Assembly: GCA_947053345.1 (NCBI GenBank)
Contig: CAMRSM010000003.1
Coordinates: forward strand, 1 to 64,000
From: an uncultured Lachnospiraceae bacterium
GTDB lineage: Bacteria; Bacillota; Clostridia; Lachnospirales; Lachnospiraceae
Length of the DNA stretch: 64,000 nucleotides
Reading direction: 5' to 3'
The notes under the pieces were generated by a model. The model was not told the DNA's origin. It did not search any database and saw only the letters and a list, made by a program, of their open reading frames with translations. The translations under genes and the position numbers were made by a program. Below, in pieces: positions 17,086-26,269 of this stretch. How positions within the stretch are numbered: position 1 is the first letter of the stretch; every line of letters begins with the position of its first letter.

Positions 17086-17910
17086 CTATTCAAAGGTTTT
17101 GATCGTCACATCCTTCGTCTCGATCACATTGCACGGCAGGATGGAATTGGCCAGGGAACGGAATTTCTCCGCGCCGTCACTCACATAAAAAGTATGTTCC
17201 GGCAAATCCTCCCCACCGGAAAACAGGCCGCGCTCCGCAAGCAGAAATTTCAGATCTTTCGTCGTCTCCACCGCCGGGTTGACGAGCGTTACGCCCTCGC
17301 CCAGAACTTCCCGCACCACATCGCGGATAAGGTTGCGCAACAGAGGATAATGTGTACAGCCGAGCACGAGGCAGTCCACGTCCTTGCCCTGGAACTCCTC
17401 AAGATAGCGCCTCGCGACCTCCCTTGTCACCGAATCGTAGATCCACCCCTCCTCAACAAGCGGGACAAAAAGCGGACATGCCTTGCCGTAAACGTTCAGA
17501 TCCGGGTTGATGCCATAGAGCAGCTTGCTGTATATGCCGCTGCGTATCGTGCCCTCCGTCCCGATCACACCAATGCTCCCGTTCTGGGTCGCATCCGCCG
17601 CAGTCCGCGCCCCCGGCCGCACCACATCGAGGATCGGCACGTCAAATTCCCTCCGCACGACATCGACCGCAAGTGCCGATGCCGTATTGCACGCTACAAC
17701 GATCACCTTCACGCCCTGCGAGATCAGGAAACGGATGATCTGCCGCGAATACTCCGTCACCGTCTCCCGCGATTTGCTGCCGTAGGGAACACGCGCCGTA
17801 TCCCCGAAATATATGATGCGTTCCCCCGGAAGCCTGCTGATGATCTCTTTCGCCACCGTCAGGCCGCCGACCCCGGAATCAAATACCCCGATCGGTAAAT
17901 CACAACCCAT
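17086..17910 (-). CDS. murI: glutamate racemase
   Basis: A 274-aa cytosolic racemase that supplies D-glutamate for peptidoglycan. Both catalytic cysteines are visible, in VVACNTASA and in VLGCTHYPLL, with IGVFDSGVGGLTV at the N-terminus and the GDTARVPYG motif. The ATG of MGCDLPIG was preferred over the GTG two codons upstream because of the AGGAAG site spacing. It lies 18 bases after ddl, giving a cell-wall precursor operon. Confidence 0.96.
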   Translation of the reverse strand: MGCDLPIGVFDSGVGGLTVAKEIISRLPGERIIYFGDTARVPYGSKSRETVTEYSRQIIRFLISQGVKVIVVACNTASALAVDVVRREFDVPILDVVRPGARTAADATQNGSIGVIGTEGTIRSGIYSKLLYGINPDLNVYGKACPLFVPLVEEGWIYDSVTREVARRYLEEFQGKDVDCLVLGCTHYPLLRNLIRDVVREVLGEGVTLVNPAVETTKDLKFLLAERGLFSGGEDLPEHTFYVSDGAEKFRSLANSILPCNVIETKDVTIKTFE

Positions 17911-17928
17911 ACGCACTTCTTCCTTTCC

Positions 17929-19002
17929 TTACCGCTCAAACGCCAATGAGACCAGCCGGTCAACAAGCTCACCCTTCGTGATACCCTCCGCTTCCCAGAG
18001 CATCGGGTACATACTGATAGAAGTAAAACCCGGCAGCGTATTGATCTCGTTAAAAACCACTTCATCCGTGCCTGCCTCAAGGAAAAAATCCACCCTTGCA
18101 AGCCCGTAGCCGTCCACCGCGGCAAAAATCCGCTCCGCCGCAAGCCGTATCTCCTCCGCCCTGCCCTCCGGCAGTTCCGGCGAGATCACCGTTTTCGACT
18201 CCTCATTGTTATATTTCGCGTCATAGTCATAAAATTCCGCGGCGGCAAGGATTTCCCCGACCCCGGAAGCTTTCGGCTCCGCCCCTCCCAAAACAGCGCA
18301 CTCAATTTCGCGCCCCCTGATGGCTTCCTCGACCAAAATCTTGCGGTCGTGCTCCGCCGCAAGCCTTAGCCCCCGGATTAACCCCTCCCGGTCACAAGCC
18401 TTTGAGACACCGCGGGAAGACCCCGCATTGGACGGCTTGACAAAAACGGGGTAGGACAATTTTTCCTCCACCCGGGCGGCAGCCTGCACTGCCCCATCCC
18501 CCGAAAGTTCATGGCGGCACACCGACACATATTTCGCCTGCCGGATGCCAAGACGCTCCACAATGACTTTCGTGTACAGTTTATCCATCGAGAGCGCGGA
18601 TGCCAGCACGCCGCAGCCGACATAAGGGATCCCCGCGAGCTCTAAAAGCCCCTGCACCGTGCCGTCCTCGCCGTACAGCCCGTGCAGCGCCGGGAACACC
18701 ACGTCCACATCGATCATCGAGACCGCGGCGCTGCCCTCCGTCTCCTTATTTGAAAAAACAAGCACCGACTTCATTCCCGCATCCGGCGAGATCACCGCGC
18801 TTTTATTGCCCTTGTACCAGCTCTTGTCCGCAATCCGGTTGACATTGTCCACATGCAGCCATCTGCCGTCCTTCGTAATACCGACCAGGATCACATTGTA
18901 TTTCGTTTTATCCAAAGCTTCCACGATTGTCCGGGCAGACATGCAGGATACCTCATGCTCCGACGACTGCCCGCCAAACAACACCGCCACTGTTTTTTTC
19001 AT
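17929..19002 (-). CDS. ddl: D-alanine--D-alanine ligase
   Basis: A 357-aa ATP-grasp ligase making the D-Ala-D-Ala dipeptide of peptidoglycan. Visible are LFGGQSSEHEVS, HGLYGEDGTVQG, KPSNAGSSRGVSKA and NEINTLPGFT. The omega-loop DYDAKYNNEE carries Tyr, the residue associated with D-Ala rather than D-lactate specificity, so vancomycin-type D-lac termini are not suggested. The second of two consecutive ATG codons was chosen for spacing from GGGAGG; the other is at 19005. Confidence 0.95.
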   Translation of the reverse strand: MKKTVAVLFGGQSSEHEVSCMSARTIVEALDKTKYNVILVGITKDGRWLHVDNVNRIADKSWYKGNKSAVISPDAGMKSVLVFSNKETEGSAAVSMIDVDVVFPALHGLYGEDGTVQGLLELAGIPYVGCGVLASALSMDKLYTKVIVERLGIRQAKYVSVCRHELSGDGAVQAAARVEEKLSYPVFVKPSNAGSSRGVSKACDREGLIRGLRLAAEHDRKILVEEAIRGREIECAVLGGAEPKASGVGEILAAAEFYDYDAKYNNEESKTVISPELPEGRAEEIRLAAERIFAAVDGYGLARVDFFLEAGTDEVVFNEINTLPGFTSISMYPMLWEAEGITKGELVDRLVSLAFER

Positions 19003-19046
19003 CATAGCCTCCCTTTCCGCCATACAGCCCTCCAAACTCCCCCTCT

Positions 19047-19075
19047 ATTTTACACTCAATTTCCACAATATTCAA
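19047..19075 (-). promoter_or_regulatory. sigma-A promoter of ddl-murI
   Basis: Minus-strand TTGAAT (19070-19075) and TAAAAT (19047-19052) with a 17-base spacer, about 40 bases upstream of the ddl start. Confidence 0.7.
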
Positions 19076-19274
19076 GGCAAAACTAAATTATGAATTTGTT
19101 TAAATCCCAGCTAAGACGTTTCCCTGCGGCAAGTTTAACGGCACTCCCTGAATAAATCCCTTTGAAACGGCAATACTTCGGTTATAGCCTCCCGGCAGGA
19201 TGACGGATTGCCCCGCATTCCCTGACGGACATAGGAACGAACCATAATTATTTTCAGAAAGGATATGATAACAG

Positions 19275-20111
19275 ATGAACCAAAAGAATGACAGAAAGCG
19301 GAATATGTTTTTCCCATTCCTTTTTACTTTATTTCTGGCGTTTTGTGTTGCCCTGTTTTTTTGGATGGGACTGCTTATTTTCCTGACAGGCTGCCCAAAC
19401 ACGAAGGAGATAGCCCCGCAGGCAGAGTCCGGGGATACACCGGCCAGCGCCTCTTCCCTCCAGACTGCGCTCGCCGGGCAGGTGCTGCGCCTGCATATCA
19501 TTGCGGACAGCAATTCCGACGCTGACCAGACCGTAAAACTCGCCGTGCGTGACGCTGTCATTACATACCTAAAACCCTACCTTGAGGATGTAACGACAAA
19601 ACAGGAGGCTCTCGATATCATCGAAGCACAGATGGACGAACTGAGGGAGACAGCCAACCACGTCCTTGCCGAAAACGGCTTTTCCTACACGGCGGATGCA
19701 AGGCTTGGCCATACGTATTTCCCGGTCAAAGTCTACGGGGATCTGGTGCTCCCTGCCGGGGAATACGATGCCCTAAAGATATGCCTTGGCAGCGCTTCCG
19801 GAAAAAACTGGTGGTGTCTTGTCTTCCCGCAGCTCTGTTTCGTCGATATCACCACCGGCACGCTGCCGGAGGACTCAAAAGAAGAACTGCGGGAGCTACT
19901 GACAGAAGAAGAATATGCCCTTGTCTTCCCGGATGAGGCGGCATCCGACCCGGTCGCCGCCGGTGTTAAGTCCGGCGGGCAGACCTGCCGCATTTTGTTT
20001 GACCGCGCACCGCGGGAAACAGAAAAAACACAAATCCGTTTCCCACTGCTGGAATGGATCAAAAAGCTCTTTTCATCCGCTGTGTTTACAACTTCCAATG
20101 TTATGCTATAA
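19275..20111 (+). CDS. spoIIR: stage II sporulation protein R
   Basis: A 278-aa SpoIIR homologue. In Bacillus, SpoIIR is made in the forespore under sigma-F and crosses the septum to trigger SpoIIGA processing of pro-sigma-E. One membrane anchor spans about residues 11-38. The family signature LRLHIIADSNSDADQTVKLAVRD starts near residue 70 (core: LRLHIIADSNSD). The GHTYFPVKVYGDLVLPAGEYDALK region is also typical. Its presence supports a spore-forming organism. The ATG follows AAAGGATATG. Confidence 0.92.
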   Translation: MNQKNDRKRNMFFPFLFTLFLAFCVALFFWMGLLIFLTGCPNTKEIAPQAESGDTPASASSLQTALAGQVLRLHIIADSNSDADQTVKLAVRDAVITYLKPYLEDVTTKQEALDIIEAQMDELRETANHVLAENGFSYTADARLGHTYFPVKVYGDLVLPAGEYDALKICLGSASGKNWWCLVFPQLCFVDITTGTLPEDSKEELRELLTEEEYALVFPDEAASDPVAAGVKSGGQTCRILFDRAPRETEKTQIRFPLLEWIKKLFSSAVFTTSNVML

Positions 20112-20169
20112 TGTTCTTAAGAACAGATATTTTCTGTATCCTCCCGTTTGGAGCGCTGTGCGGGATACC

Positions 20170-21528
20170 CTATGAGACTTTCACAAACACCGCCGTCACC
20201 GCAAACACATCCCCGTCCTTCGTGGCAAAGACCTCCCCTCCCATCCGGTGCATCAGCTGACGGCAGATAAAAAGCCCCAGACCGCTTCCGGACAGCGCCC
20301 CCACATTGGACCCACGCCAGAAGCTTTCAAAAATATGGGGCAGCTCCGCTTCAAAAAGTGTGCACCCACTGTTCCTCACCGTCACGAGCACACAATTATC
20401 CTCCTGTGAAATATCGAGCGAAATCCATCTGCCATCCCCGTATTTAATGGCATTTTCCATAAAGTTCTGCAAAATCTCGACCCCGCGGTCCACATCGCCC
20501 GCAAGCAGGCAGTCCGCGCATTCCCCTGCCGTAAAATCCGTACCGGCAAGCAAAAGCCTCTCGCGGTAATGCTGCTCTATTTCCTGCAAAAGTACCGAGA
20601 GATAAAACTCCCCCTCCTTTACGGAAAGGCTTAAAAAATCTTCCCGCAAAGTGTCTGTGAGCTGTGCGGCATACGCCTCAACTTCATCTGCCTTTTTCCC
20701 AATGTTTTCCGCGGTCTCCCGCTGCTTTTCTTTTTCGGTATACAGCCCTTTCTCCAGCGCTTTGGCGTAAAGCTTAATGGCCGCAAGCGGCGTTTTGATG
20801 TCGTGCGAGAGCGAGGAAAGCATTGTTTCATGCTCCTGCTGCCGCTTTAGCGCCTCTTTTTTTTGCCCCTCCATATTCTCGCGCAGCAGATCCATCCCCC
20901 AGACAAACTGCCCGAAATATCGGTTTTTACTCTCCTGTAAAGGGACGGTGAGCGTCCCGCGGGAAAGCTGGCGCGGGACATCCACAAGCTTATGGAGCGG
21001 GAGCAGGATCTGAAAACGGATATAAAAAAGGATGCCGAACAAAAAAAGTGCCATCGCCCCAAGCAGGATATTTACAATGAGCACCGTACTTTTTGTGCCA
21101 CCGCCTGCATCCGCGGTATAATCAAAACGGTAAACAACACCGCCAATTTCACGGATGAGATAGTCACTGTCCGCCTCAATGCCGCGGGGATCAACCAATA
21201 CCGGGTTTCCCGGTGCCACCCCCGATGATACCTTTTCATCCTTTTTCCCCGTGCCGAAACCGGCCTCGCCCGTCCCGCCCACGGTATTTTGGCATCCGTC
21301 CGGAACTCTCTCTCCGATTTTCTCCACATTTGTCACATACCGATACCCGGAAAGGGAGAGCCCCCCATGCCCGTGACGCTCAATTTCCTTCGCAATCCGG
21401 CTCACCTCCACGCGGTACGGCCGCGCCCCCCCGAAAGAATCACCTAAAAACAGAACGAGATTTGCGCCAAGGAATATTGCTGCGGTCAGGATGGCCGCCG
21501 CCGCGATCATCCGGTCAAACCCCCTCAT
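20170..21528 (-). CDS. sensor histidine kinase
   Basis: A 452-aa two-component kinase. There is a first membrane helix at about residues 8-28, a roughly 120-aa extracellular part, and a second helix around 150-170 (LGAMALFLFGILFYI). These are followed by a HAMP-like linker, an HisKA segment with the phosphorylated His in LSSLSHDIKTPL, and an HATPase_c domain with NFMENAIKYGDG (N box) and GSGLGLFICRQ (G2 box). Its ATG overlaps the regulator stop (ATGA). The extracellular ligand is unknown; the linked ABC transporter suggests an antibiotic peptide. Confidence 0.92.
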   Translation of the reverse strand: MRGFDRMIAAAAILTAAIFLGANLVLFLGDSFGGARPYRVEVSRIAKEIERHGHGGLSLSGYRYVTNVEKIGERVPDGCQNTVGGTGEAGFGTGKKDEKVSSGVAPGNPVLVDPRGIEADSDYLIREIGGVVYRFDYTADAGGGTKSTVLIVNILLGAMALFLFGILFYIRFQILLPLHKLVDVPRQLSRGTLTVPLQESKNRYFGQFVWGMDLLRENMEGQKKEALKRQQEHETMLSSLSHDIKTPLAAIKLYAKALEKGLYTEKEKQRETAENIGKKADEVEAYAAQLTDTLREDFLSLSVKEGEFYLSVLLQEIEQHYRERLLLAGTDFTAGECADCLLAGDVDRGVEILQNFMENAIKYGDGRWISLDISQEDNCVLVTVRNSGCTLFEAELPHIFESFWRGSNVGALSGSGLGLFICRQLMHRMGGEVFATKDGDVFAVTAVFVKVS

Positions 21529-22187
21529 AGGTAACGGTACCCCACGCCCCAGACCGTGAGGATTTTCTGCGGATGCTTCGGATCTGCCTCGATCTTTTCG
21601 CGCAGCCATTTGATATGGACGGTCAGTGTCTGCGGTTCGGAAAAGCTTTCGCTGCCCCAGACACAGTCAAATATATATTCCTTGTCAAGTGCCCTGCCCC
21701 GGTTTTCCATCAGCAGCACCAGCAGGTCAAATTCCTTTGCCCGCATCTCAACCATTCTCCCACCCTTTGTGACCGTGCGCGCCGCCCGGTTTACCAAAAG
21801 CTCCCCGTCTGCCAGCGTATCAAGCGCGTAGCGCCGCTTAAATATCCCGTCAATTTTCGCAAGCATGATGTCTATATCATACGGCTTTTCGATATAATCG
21901 TCCGCGCCGAGCAAAAGCCCGTTTAATTTATCTGCTTTCGCCGTTTTCGCACTGACGATCAGAATCGGTGTATTGCCCCCGTCACGGATTTTTTTGCAGA
22001 CCGCGAAACCATCCATGCCCGGCAGCATGATATCGAGAACCACAAGCTTCGCGCCCTCCTCCCCATACAGGGCAAGCGCACGCTCCCCGCTTTCAGCTGC
22101 CGCGACGCTGTAATGCTCCGCGCGCAGGAAATCACAAAGCAGTCCCGACAGTTCCCTGTTGTCCTCCACGATCAAAATATCTGCCAT
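21525..22187 (-). CDS. OmpR-family response regulator
   Basis: A 220-aa regulator. The receiver domain has the acidic pair EDN near residue 8, phospho-Asp in LVVLDIMLPGMDGF, Ser in ILIVSAKT and Lys in DDYIEKP. The C-terminal winged helix (about 125-220) has LTVHIKWLREKIEADPKHPQ and ends TVWGVGYRYL. It overlaps the kinase gene by 4 bases. A direct repeat upstream of the operon may be its own binding site. Confidence 0.95.
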   Translation of the reverse strand: MADILIVEDNRELSGLLCDFLRAEHYSVAAAESGERALALYGEEGAKLVVLDIMLPGMDGFAVCKKIRDGGNTPILIVSAKTAKADKLNGLLLGADDYIEKPYDIDIMLAKIDGIFKRRYALDTLADGELLVNRAARTVTKGGRMVEMRAKEFDLLVLLMENRGRALDKEYIFDCVWGSESFSEPQTLTVHIKWLREKIEADPKHPQKILTVWGVGYRYL

Positions 22188-22280
22188 AAAATCCCTCCTG
22201 CCCCTAAAACATCCCGTTTACCCGCAATCCTGCCGGACACGCCACAAATCCATTCCGATTGTCCCACACCTCTTCCACAC

Positions 22281-23048
22281 TTACCAACCCATCTCCATCA
22301 GCCAGCCCGTAAGCACCCTCTCACGCCCCCGCATCCCCGCTGCGTCATCGTACTCCCCCAAAGTATACTCCCCTTTGATGTTCCCGTCAACAATATAAAG
22401 CACCCGCGTGCATTTCGCCGCGACTTTTACATCGTGGGTCACGAGCATCACGGTCGTCCCTTCCGCGTTCAGCTTTGTCAATTCCCCCATCACCTCATCC
22501 GAAGCGGCGCGGTTTAATGCCCCGGTCGGCTCGTCGGCAAAAATCATCTGCGGGCTGTTGATCATGCTGCGGCAGATACAGGCACGCTGGAGCTGCCCGC
22601 CGGAAACCTCGTTGATATCGTTATCTGCAATTTCCGTAATGCCCAATTTCTTCATCAGCCTTCGCCCATCGGCAAGTTTTTCCTTCCGGCTCTTCCCGTT
22701 TCCCTTGGACTGGAACGCGGGCAGGATAATATTGTCAAGCACTGTAAGGTTTTTGAGCATATACATCTGCTGGAATATAAAGCCCATTCGGTCAAGGCGC
22801 AGTTTTGCTAATTCCCCCTGCTTCATTTTAACTATGTCCTGCCCGCAAAAATCCACTTCCCCCGAAGTCGGGCAGTCCATGCCCGAAACCGCATACAAAA
22901 GGGTGGATTTCCCCGAACCGGACGGTCCCATCACCGCCACCATTTCGCCCTTTCCCACCTCGAAACTCACGTTGCGCAGGACGTTGTTCTGGCGCTTGTT
23001 TACGATATAAGTCTTGCATAAATCCTTCACTTTCAAGATTGCTTCCAT
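22281..23048 (-). CDS. ABC transporter ATP-binding protein (MacB/BceA type)
   Basis: A 255-aa ATPase. Walker A is MGPSGSGKSTLLYAVSG, the signature is NEVSGGQLQRACICRSM, Walker B is MIFADEPTG, and the switch His is in LVTHDV. Its class partners with FtsX-type permeases. It lies downstream of the permease gene, with a duplicated structured element in between, and 93 bases upstream of the response regulator gene. The order permease-ATPase-regulator-kinase is a shuffled BceAB-RS-like module. Confidence 0.92.
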   Translation of the reverse strand: MEAILKVKDLCKTYIVNKRQNNVLRNVSFEVGKGEMVAVMGPSGSGKSTLLYAVSGMDCPTSGEVDFCGQDIVKMKQGELAKLRLDRMGFIFQQMYMLKNLTVLDNIILPAFQSKGNGKSRKEKLADGRRLMKKLGITEIADNDINEVSGGQLQRACICRSMINSPQMIFADEPTGALNRAASDEVMGELTKLNAEGTTVMLVTHDVKVAAKCTRVLYIVDGNIKGEYTLGEYDDAAGMRGRERVLTGWLMEMGW

Positions 23049-23063
23049 AATTATGTTCTCCTA

Positions 23064-23273
23064 TTTTAAGTTCCGCGTATCCCCTTCTATCACCCTTCTT
23101 CGCGGAAGGACTTTTTCCGAGCTTCTCTCACAAAAACTCCTTCCGGGCGCTCTTTGGGGATACGCTGTTTTTAAGTTCCGCATATCCCCCTCTATCACCC
23201 TTCTTCGCGGAAGGACTTTTTCCGAGCTTCTCTCACAAAAACTCCTTCCGGGCGCTCTCCAGGGATATGCTGT
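23064..23273. repeat. tandem pair of 105-bp palindromic elements
   Basis: Two direct copies (23064-23168 and 23169-23273) differ at only six positions. Each can fold into a long hairpin. The outer stem is GCGTATCCCC/GGGGATACGC in copy 1 and GCATATCCC/GGGATATGC in copy 2. The inner stem CGGAAGGA/TCCTTCCG is followed by TTTTT/AAAAA. The G-C to A-T change in the outer stem is compensatory (23077/23163 versus 23182/23268). It lies in the intergenic region between permease and ATPase. A diverged third copy may follow at about 23290-23350. Confidence 0.85.
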
Positions 23274-23355
23274 TTATTTCATTTTGCAAATGCCAATATT
23301 CTCCTTGCTTGGAAACGCTTTCTTCCGAGCACGGTCCGGGCATCGTCTGTTTTAA

Positions 23356-25704
23356 TTACTCAATATTCGAAGTTTCCGCCGCCGATATTTTCCGAAGCTG
23401 TGTTGCCCCGAGTATTGCTGCGAGCACGGTTGCAAAAAGCACGGCGAGAGGGTAGATCACATACACTTCAAGCGGCACGATCTCAAACTCAATACGGTAC
23501 GCACCCATCATCCGGAAAATCGGCTCCACCGTGAGCTTTGAAAGCGGAACGGAAACCAAAATCCCAAGCAGGATACTGACACAGAGCACAATCCCGATCC
23601 GCAGTGACTGCCATGCCACCAGGGAGGAATCCGGAAAGCCGATCGCCTTTAACGTCGCGATTTCCCCCTTCTCTTTCGTGATAAAACTCTTGACCATCAA
23701 AAGCGCAACCAGGATATTGATGCACAGGATAATCCCTAAGATCAGGCTTTTAACGCCCTCAAGCTGCCCTGCCACATCGCCGATCATAGAACTGATATAT
23801 TCGCCTGCCGAAAACACATGCGTATCGCGGTATTCCTGCTTCAGCAACTCTTTGCGCTCCTGTATGGTTTCCTTGTCCGGATTATCCTGATACCGGATCT
23901 GTACGGCGAAACTGCCTACCGCAAGATTGAAGTCAATCTCCTCCCCCTCGTAAAAACGGATGCCCTCGCCAAAATTGTTCATGCTCTGGTTGATCGCTGT
24001 CACGATAAATTTCTTTGTCTGGCCGCCGAGGTCGATCTCCACAGTATCGCCGATATCTGCTTCGATCTTATCCGCCGTGATATAACTGAGTGCAACCTCC
24101 CCCTTCTCTCTTGGAGCCGTCCCTTCCAGATAAGCATACCGGTCTGCCGTCACCCCGCCAACGCCGAGGAATGCGAGAGATGAGCTTGTCTTACCGCCAT
24201 GCGAAATATTTAAGCGGAACAAGATCTCCTGAAAAACCTCTGTTTTAATCCCGTTTTCCCGCAAAAATTCCTGCACCTCTTCCAGTTTTTCATAAACCAT
24301 CCCCTCATTTTTCCCGTTTGCCGAAAACAAAAGTTCCTGCGAGATGGCAAGGTCACAGTCCGCCATATTAAACAATGCAGTCAGTTTGCCGGATTTTAGT
24401 GTGTTTATCGTATTGACGGGAATAATGATGAGCAGCAGCCCAAGCGTAAAGATCAAAACCATCGAAAAATATTTTTTCATCCCGCTCAAAATATCATTCC
24501 ATGCCATAAAAACGACGGGCCGGAAACGAACCCGGTTTAACTGTATCATGCTCTTTTTCCGGAAACGCTCCCCGCTCTGCCCGCTCCTTATCGCGTCAAG
24601 GGGGGAAAACCTGCGGACCTTCCCTGTGCAGAAATAGCAGAACAGCACGACTATCCCCGCCGTCGCCACGGCACACAGGATATTGAGATATAATTTATTT
24701 CCGCCTGAAAGAATAATATTTTTTGACACACTCCCAATCAAAAGGCTGCCGAACGGAACGCTTAACACGAGCCCGATTCCCGCTCCAAGCACGGAGACCG
24801 CAAGATATTTCACAATATAAAGCCCGCGGATCTTATGCTCGGGGATGCCGACTGCCTTCATCACCCCAATTTCACGGAACTCCCCGCTCAATGTAAAATG
24901 AATGGTAAAGCGCAGGATGACCATAGAGATCAGGATAAGGCATATACTCACCACAAGCACCACCGCCGCAATCAACATATCCATGATGTACATCATCTTT
25001 ATCCCGCCGCGGTCCACATTTATCATCGTCTTTAAGTTCATGGCGCTGGCTTTTTCCATATAATCTGTATCATCGCTGTAGACGGAAAGAAAAATGATTT
25101 TTTTCTGCCCTTCACGGTCAAAAAATGCGAAATCATGTTCGCTTACTAAAAAGCGCGTCATACCGATCATCGGGGATCCAAACAACGCATCCTTTGTGCT
25201 TCCTTTTAAAATAAAACTTTTTTTCTCCCCACAAAATTCAATCTCGATGACGGCACCTTCATGGAAATTGTTTTTTTCCGAGGAAAATATCTCCGCCGGT
25301 ATGTAGATTTCCCCATCTCCCACCTGCGTAATCTCCTCCCCATTCCGGTCAAATACCTTGCTGCCGTGCGTGCCGGAAACGGCTACAGAATTACTGTAAT
25401 CAAATCGTTTCCCGTTTACGAAAATATCCTTAGGGTCAATCTGGATCGAGTCCACGGTCTTTATGCCGTAGCCGTTTTCCCCCGCAAAGGCGCGGAAGCG
25501 CTCCGCCTCCTCCCCGTAGGCTGTCGCATACCAGTAATCCGGCACATCGGCAAGCTCAAGATATTTGTCGAGCGCCGTGGCGACCGTGAACATATTGTTC
25601 ACGCTGCTCGCAATGAACGTTGCGGCAAGAAGAATGAAGACCAGCACGATCGCGTTCATGGTTTTCTTTCGTTTTAGATCTTTTTTCAGTATTCTGAGAT
25701 ACAT
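23356..25704 (-). CDS. FtsX-like ABC transporter permease
   Basis: A 782-aa permease. One N-terminal membrane helix (residues 15-37) precedes a large extracellular part to about 230. Then come three helices (about 240-375), a short loop and another helix (about 415-435), a second extracellular part, and three C-terminal helices (about 650-775). Two FtsX domains are recognisable, with REIGVMKAVGIPEHKIRG and GEIATLKAIGFPDSSLV. This is the arrangement of permeases that detoxify or export peptides and lipoproteins. It is the first gene of the four-gene operon. Confidence 0.9.
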   Translation of the reverse strand: MYLRILKKDLKRKKTMNAIVLVFILLAATFIASSVNNMFTVATALDKYLELADVPDYWYATAYGEEAERFRAFAGENGYGIKTVDSIQIDPKDIFVNGKRFDYSNSVAVSGTHGSKVFDRNGEEITQVGDGEIYIPAEIFSSEKNNFHEGAVIEIEFCGEKKSFILKGSTKDALFGSPMIGMTRFLVSEHDFAFFDREGQKKIIFLSVYSDDTDYMEKASAMNLKTMINVDRGGIKMMYIMDMLIAAVVLVVSICLILISMVILRFTIHFTLSGEFREIGVMKAVGIPEHKIRGLYIVKYLAVSVLGAGIGLVLSVPFGSLLIGSVSKNIILSGGNKLYLNILCAVATAGIVVLFCYFCTGKVRRFSPLDAIRSGQSGERFRKKSMIQLNRVRFRPVVFMAWNDILSGMKKYFSMVLIFTLGLLLIIIPVNTINTLKSGKLTALFNMADCDLAISQELLFSANGKNEGMVYEKLEEVQEFLRENGIKTEVFQEILFRLNISHGGKTSSSLAFLGVGGVTADRYAYLEGTAPREKGEVALSYITADKIEADIGDTVEIDLGGQTKKFIVTAINQSMNNFGEGIRFYEGEEIDFNLAVGSFAVQIRYQDNPDKETIQERKELLKQEYRDTHVFSAGEYISSMIGDVAGQLEGVKSLILGIILCINILVALLMVKSFITKEKGEIATLKAIGFPDSSLVAWQSLRIGIVLCVSILLGILVSVPLSKLTVEPIFRMMGAYRIEFEIVPLEVYVIYPLAVLFATVLAAILGATQLRKISAAETSNIE

Positions 25705-25758
25705 GTTTTTGCTCCCTTTCTCAATGCTAAATTCCCTTTTATGCTGCTTGGTGGATTT

Positions 25759-25792
25759 ATTGTAACACGGGAAATGTTAAATAATCCTTAAA
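25759..25792 (-). promoter_or_regulatory. promoter and OmpR-type direct repeat of the transporter operon
   Basis: On the minus strand, an extended -10 TGTTACAAT (TACAAT at 25759-25764) has no good -35. In its place is a direct repeat of TTTAA at an 11-base period (25788-25792 and 25777-25781), the spacing used by OmpR-family dimers. This suggests activation by the operon's own response regulator. Confidence 0.5.
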
Positions 25793-26186
25793 AATATGAC
25801 ACAATCCAAACCTTCCCTCTTCTGCACAATAAATCCGCACGCATTCCCTTTTGTTATTCTGCTGAACCCTGAAATAATTGACAAAGCAAACGCTTATCAA
25901 TAAAATTGTTTTTGTTGCATTCAACCTCGGAGGGAAAGGATGATTTGCTCCCTGTTTATTTAAGAAAGCTATTTTGGACTTGGCATAATTTTTGAAAGCT
26001 TCAATCCGACTGCGGACTCTGGCCCAAATATTTTTCCGCCTGCACGAACAGCGCAGCACAGAAAATTGACGGGCAGATCACGCAGCTGAAATTGTAATCA
26101 CATCAAATATAGAAAAAGTCCAAAAAATAATGTTCTTTTGGACTCCTGCTAAAAGCGTGTCCTTTGATTTTAATGTACGTCCTTAT
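25793..26186. other. intergenic region with a leftward orphan terminator and decayed ORF
   Basis: No convincing gene is seen. A minus-strand open frame (25757-26059) runs across the transporter promoter and contains SRIEAFKNYAKSKIAFLNKQ, which could be a scrap of a transposase or similar protein but is not identifiable. Confidence 0.35.
26117..26144 (-). terminator. orphan leftward terminator hairpin
   Basis: AGTCCAAAA and TTTTGGACT (9-bp perfect stem) are followed on the minus strand by TTTTTC. No minus-strand gene lies immediately upstream, so either an unrecognised small RNA ends here or the terminator is left over from a lost gene. Confidence 0.5.
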
Positions 26187-26216
26187 TGACAAACATATCT
26201 CTTGGGATATATGATA
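26187..26216 (+). promoter_or_regulatory. sigma-A promoter of the ankyrin-repeat gene
   Basis: Consensus TTGACA (26187-26192), an 18-base spacer and TATGAT (26211-26216), 54 bases upstream of the ATG. Confidence 0.75.
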
Positions 26217-26269
26217 TCCATAGTGGCATACAGCCAGCACTAGAAAATACCCGCGGAAAGGAAGAAACA

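Noticed and set aside
25757-26059. 100-codon minus-strand frame with a possible transposase-like stretch
   Set aside because: It crosses the transporter promoter and I could not tie it to a transposase family; kept only as intergenic note.
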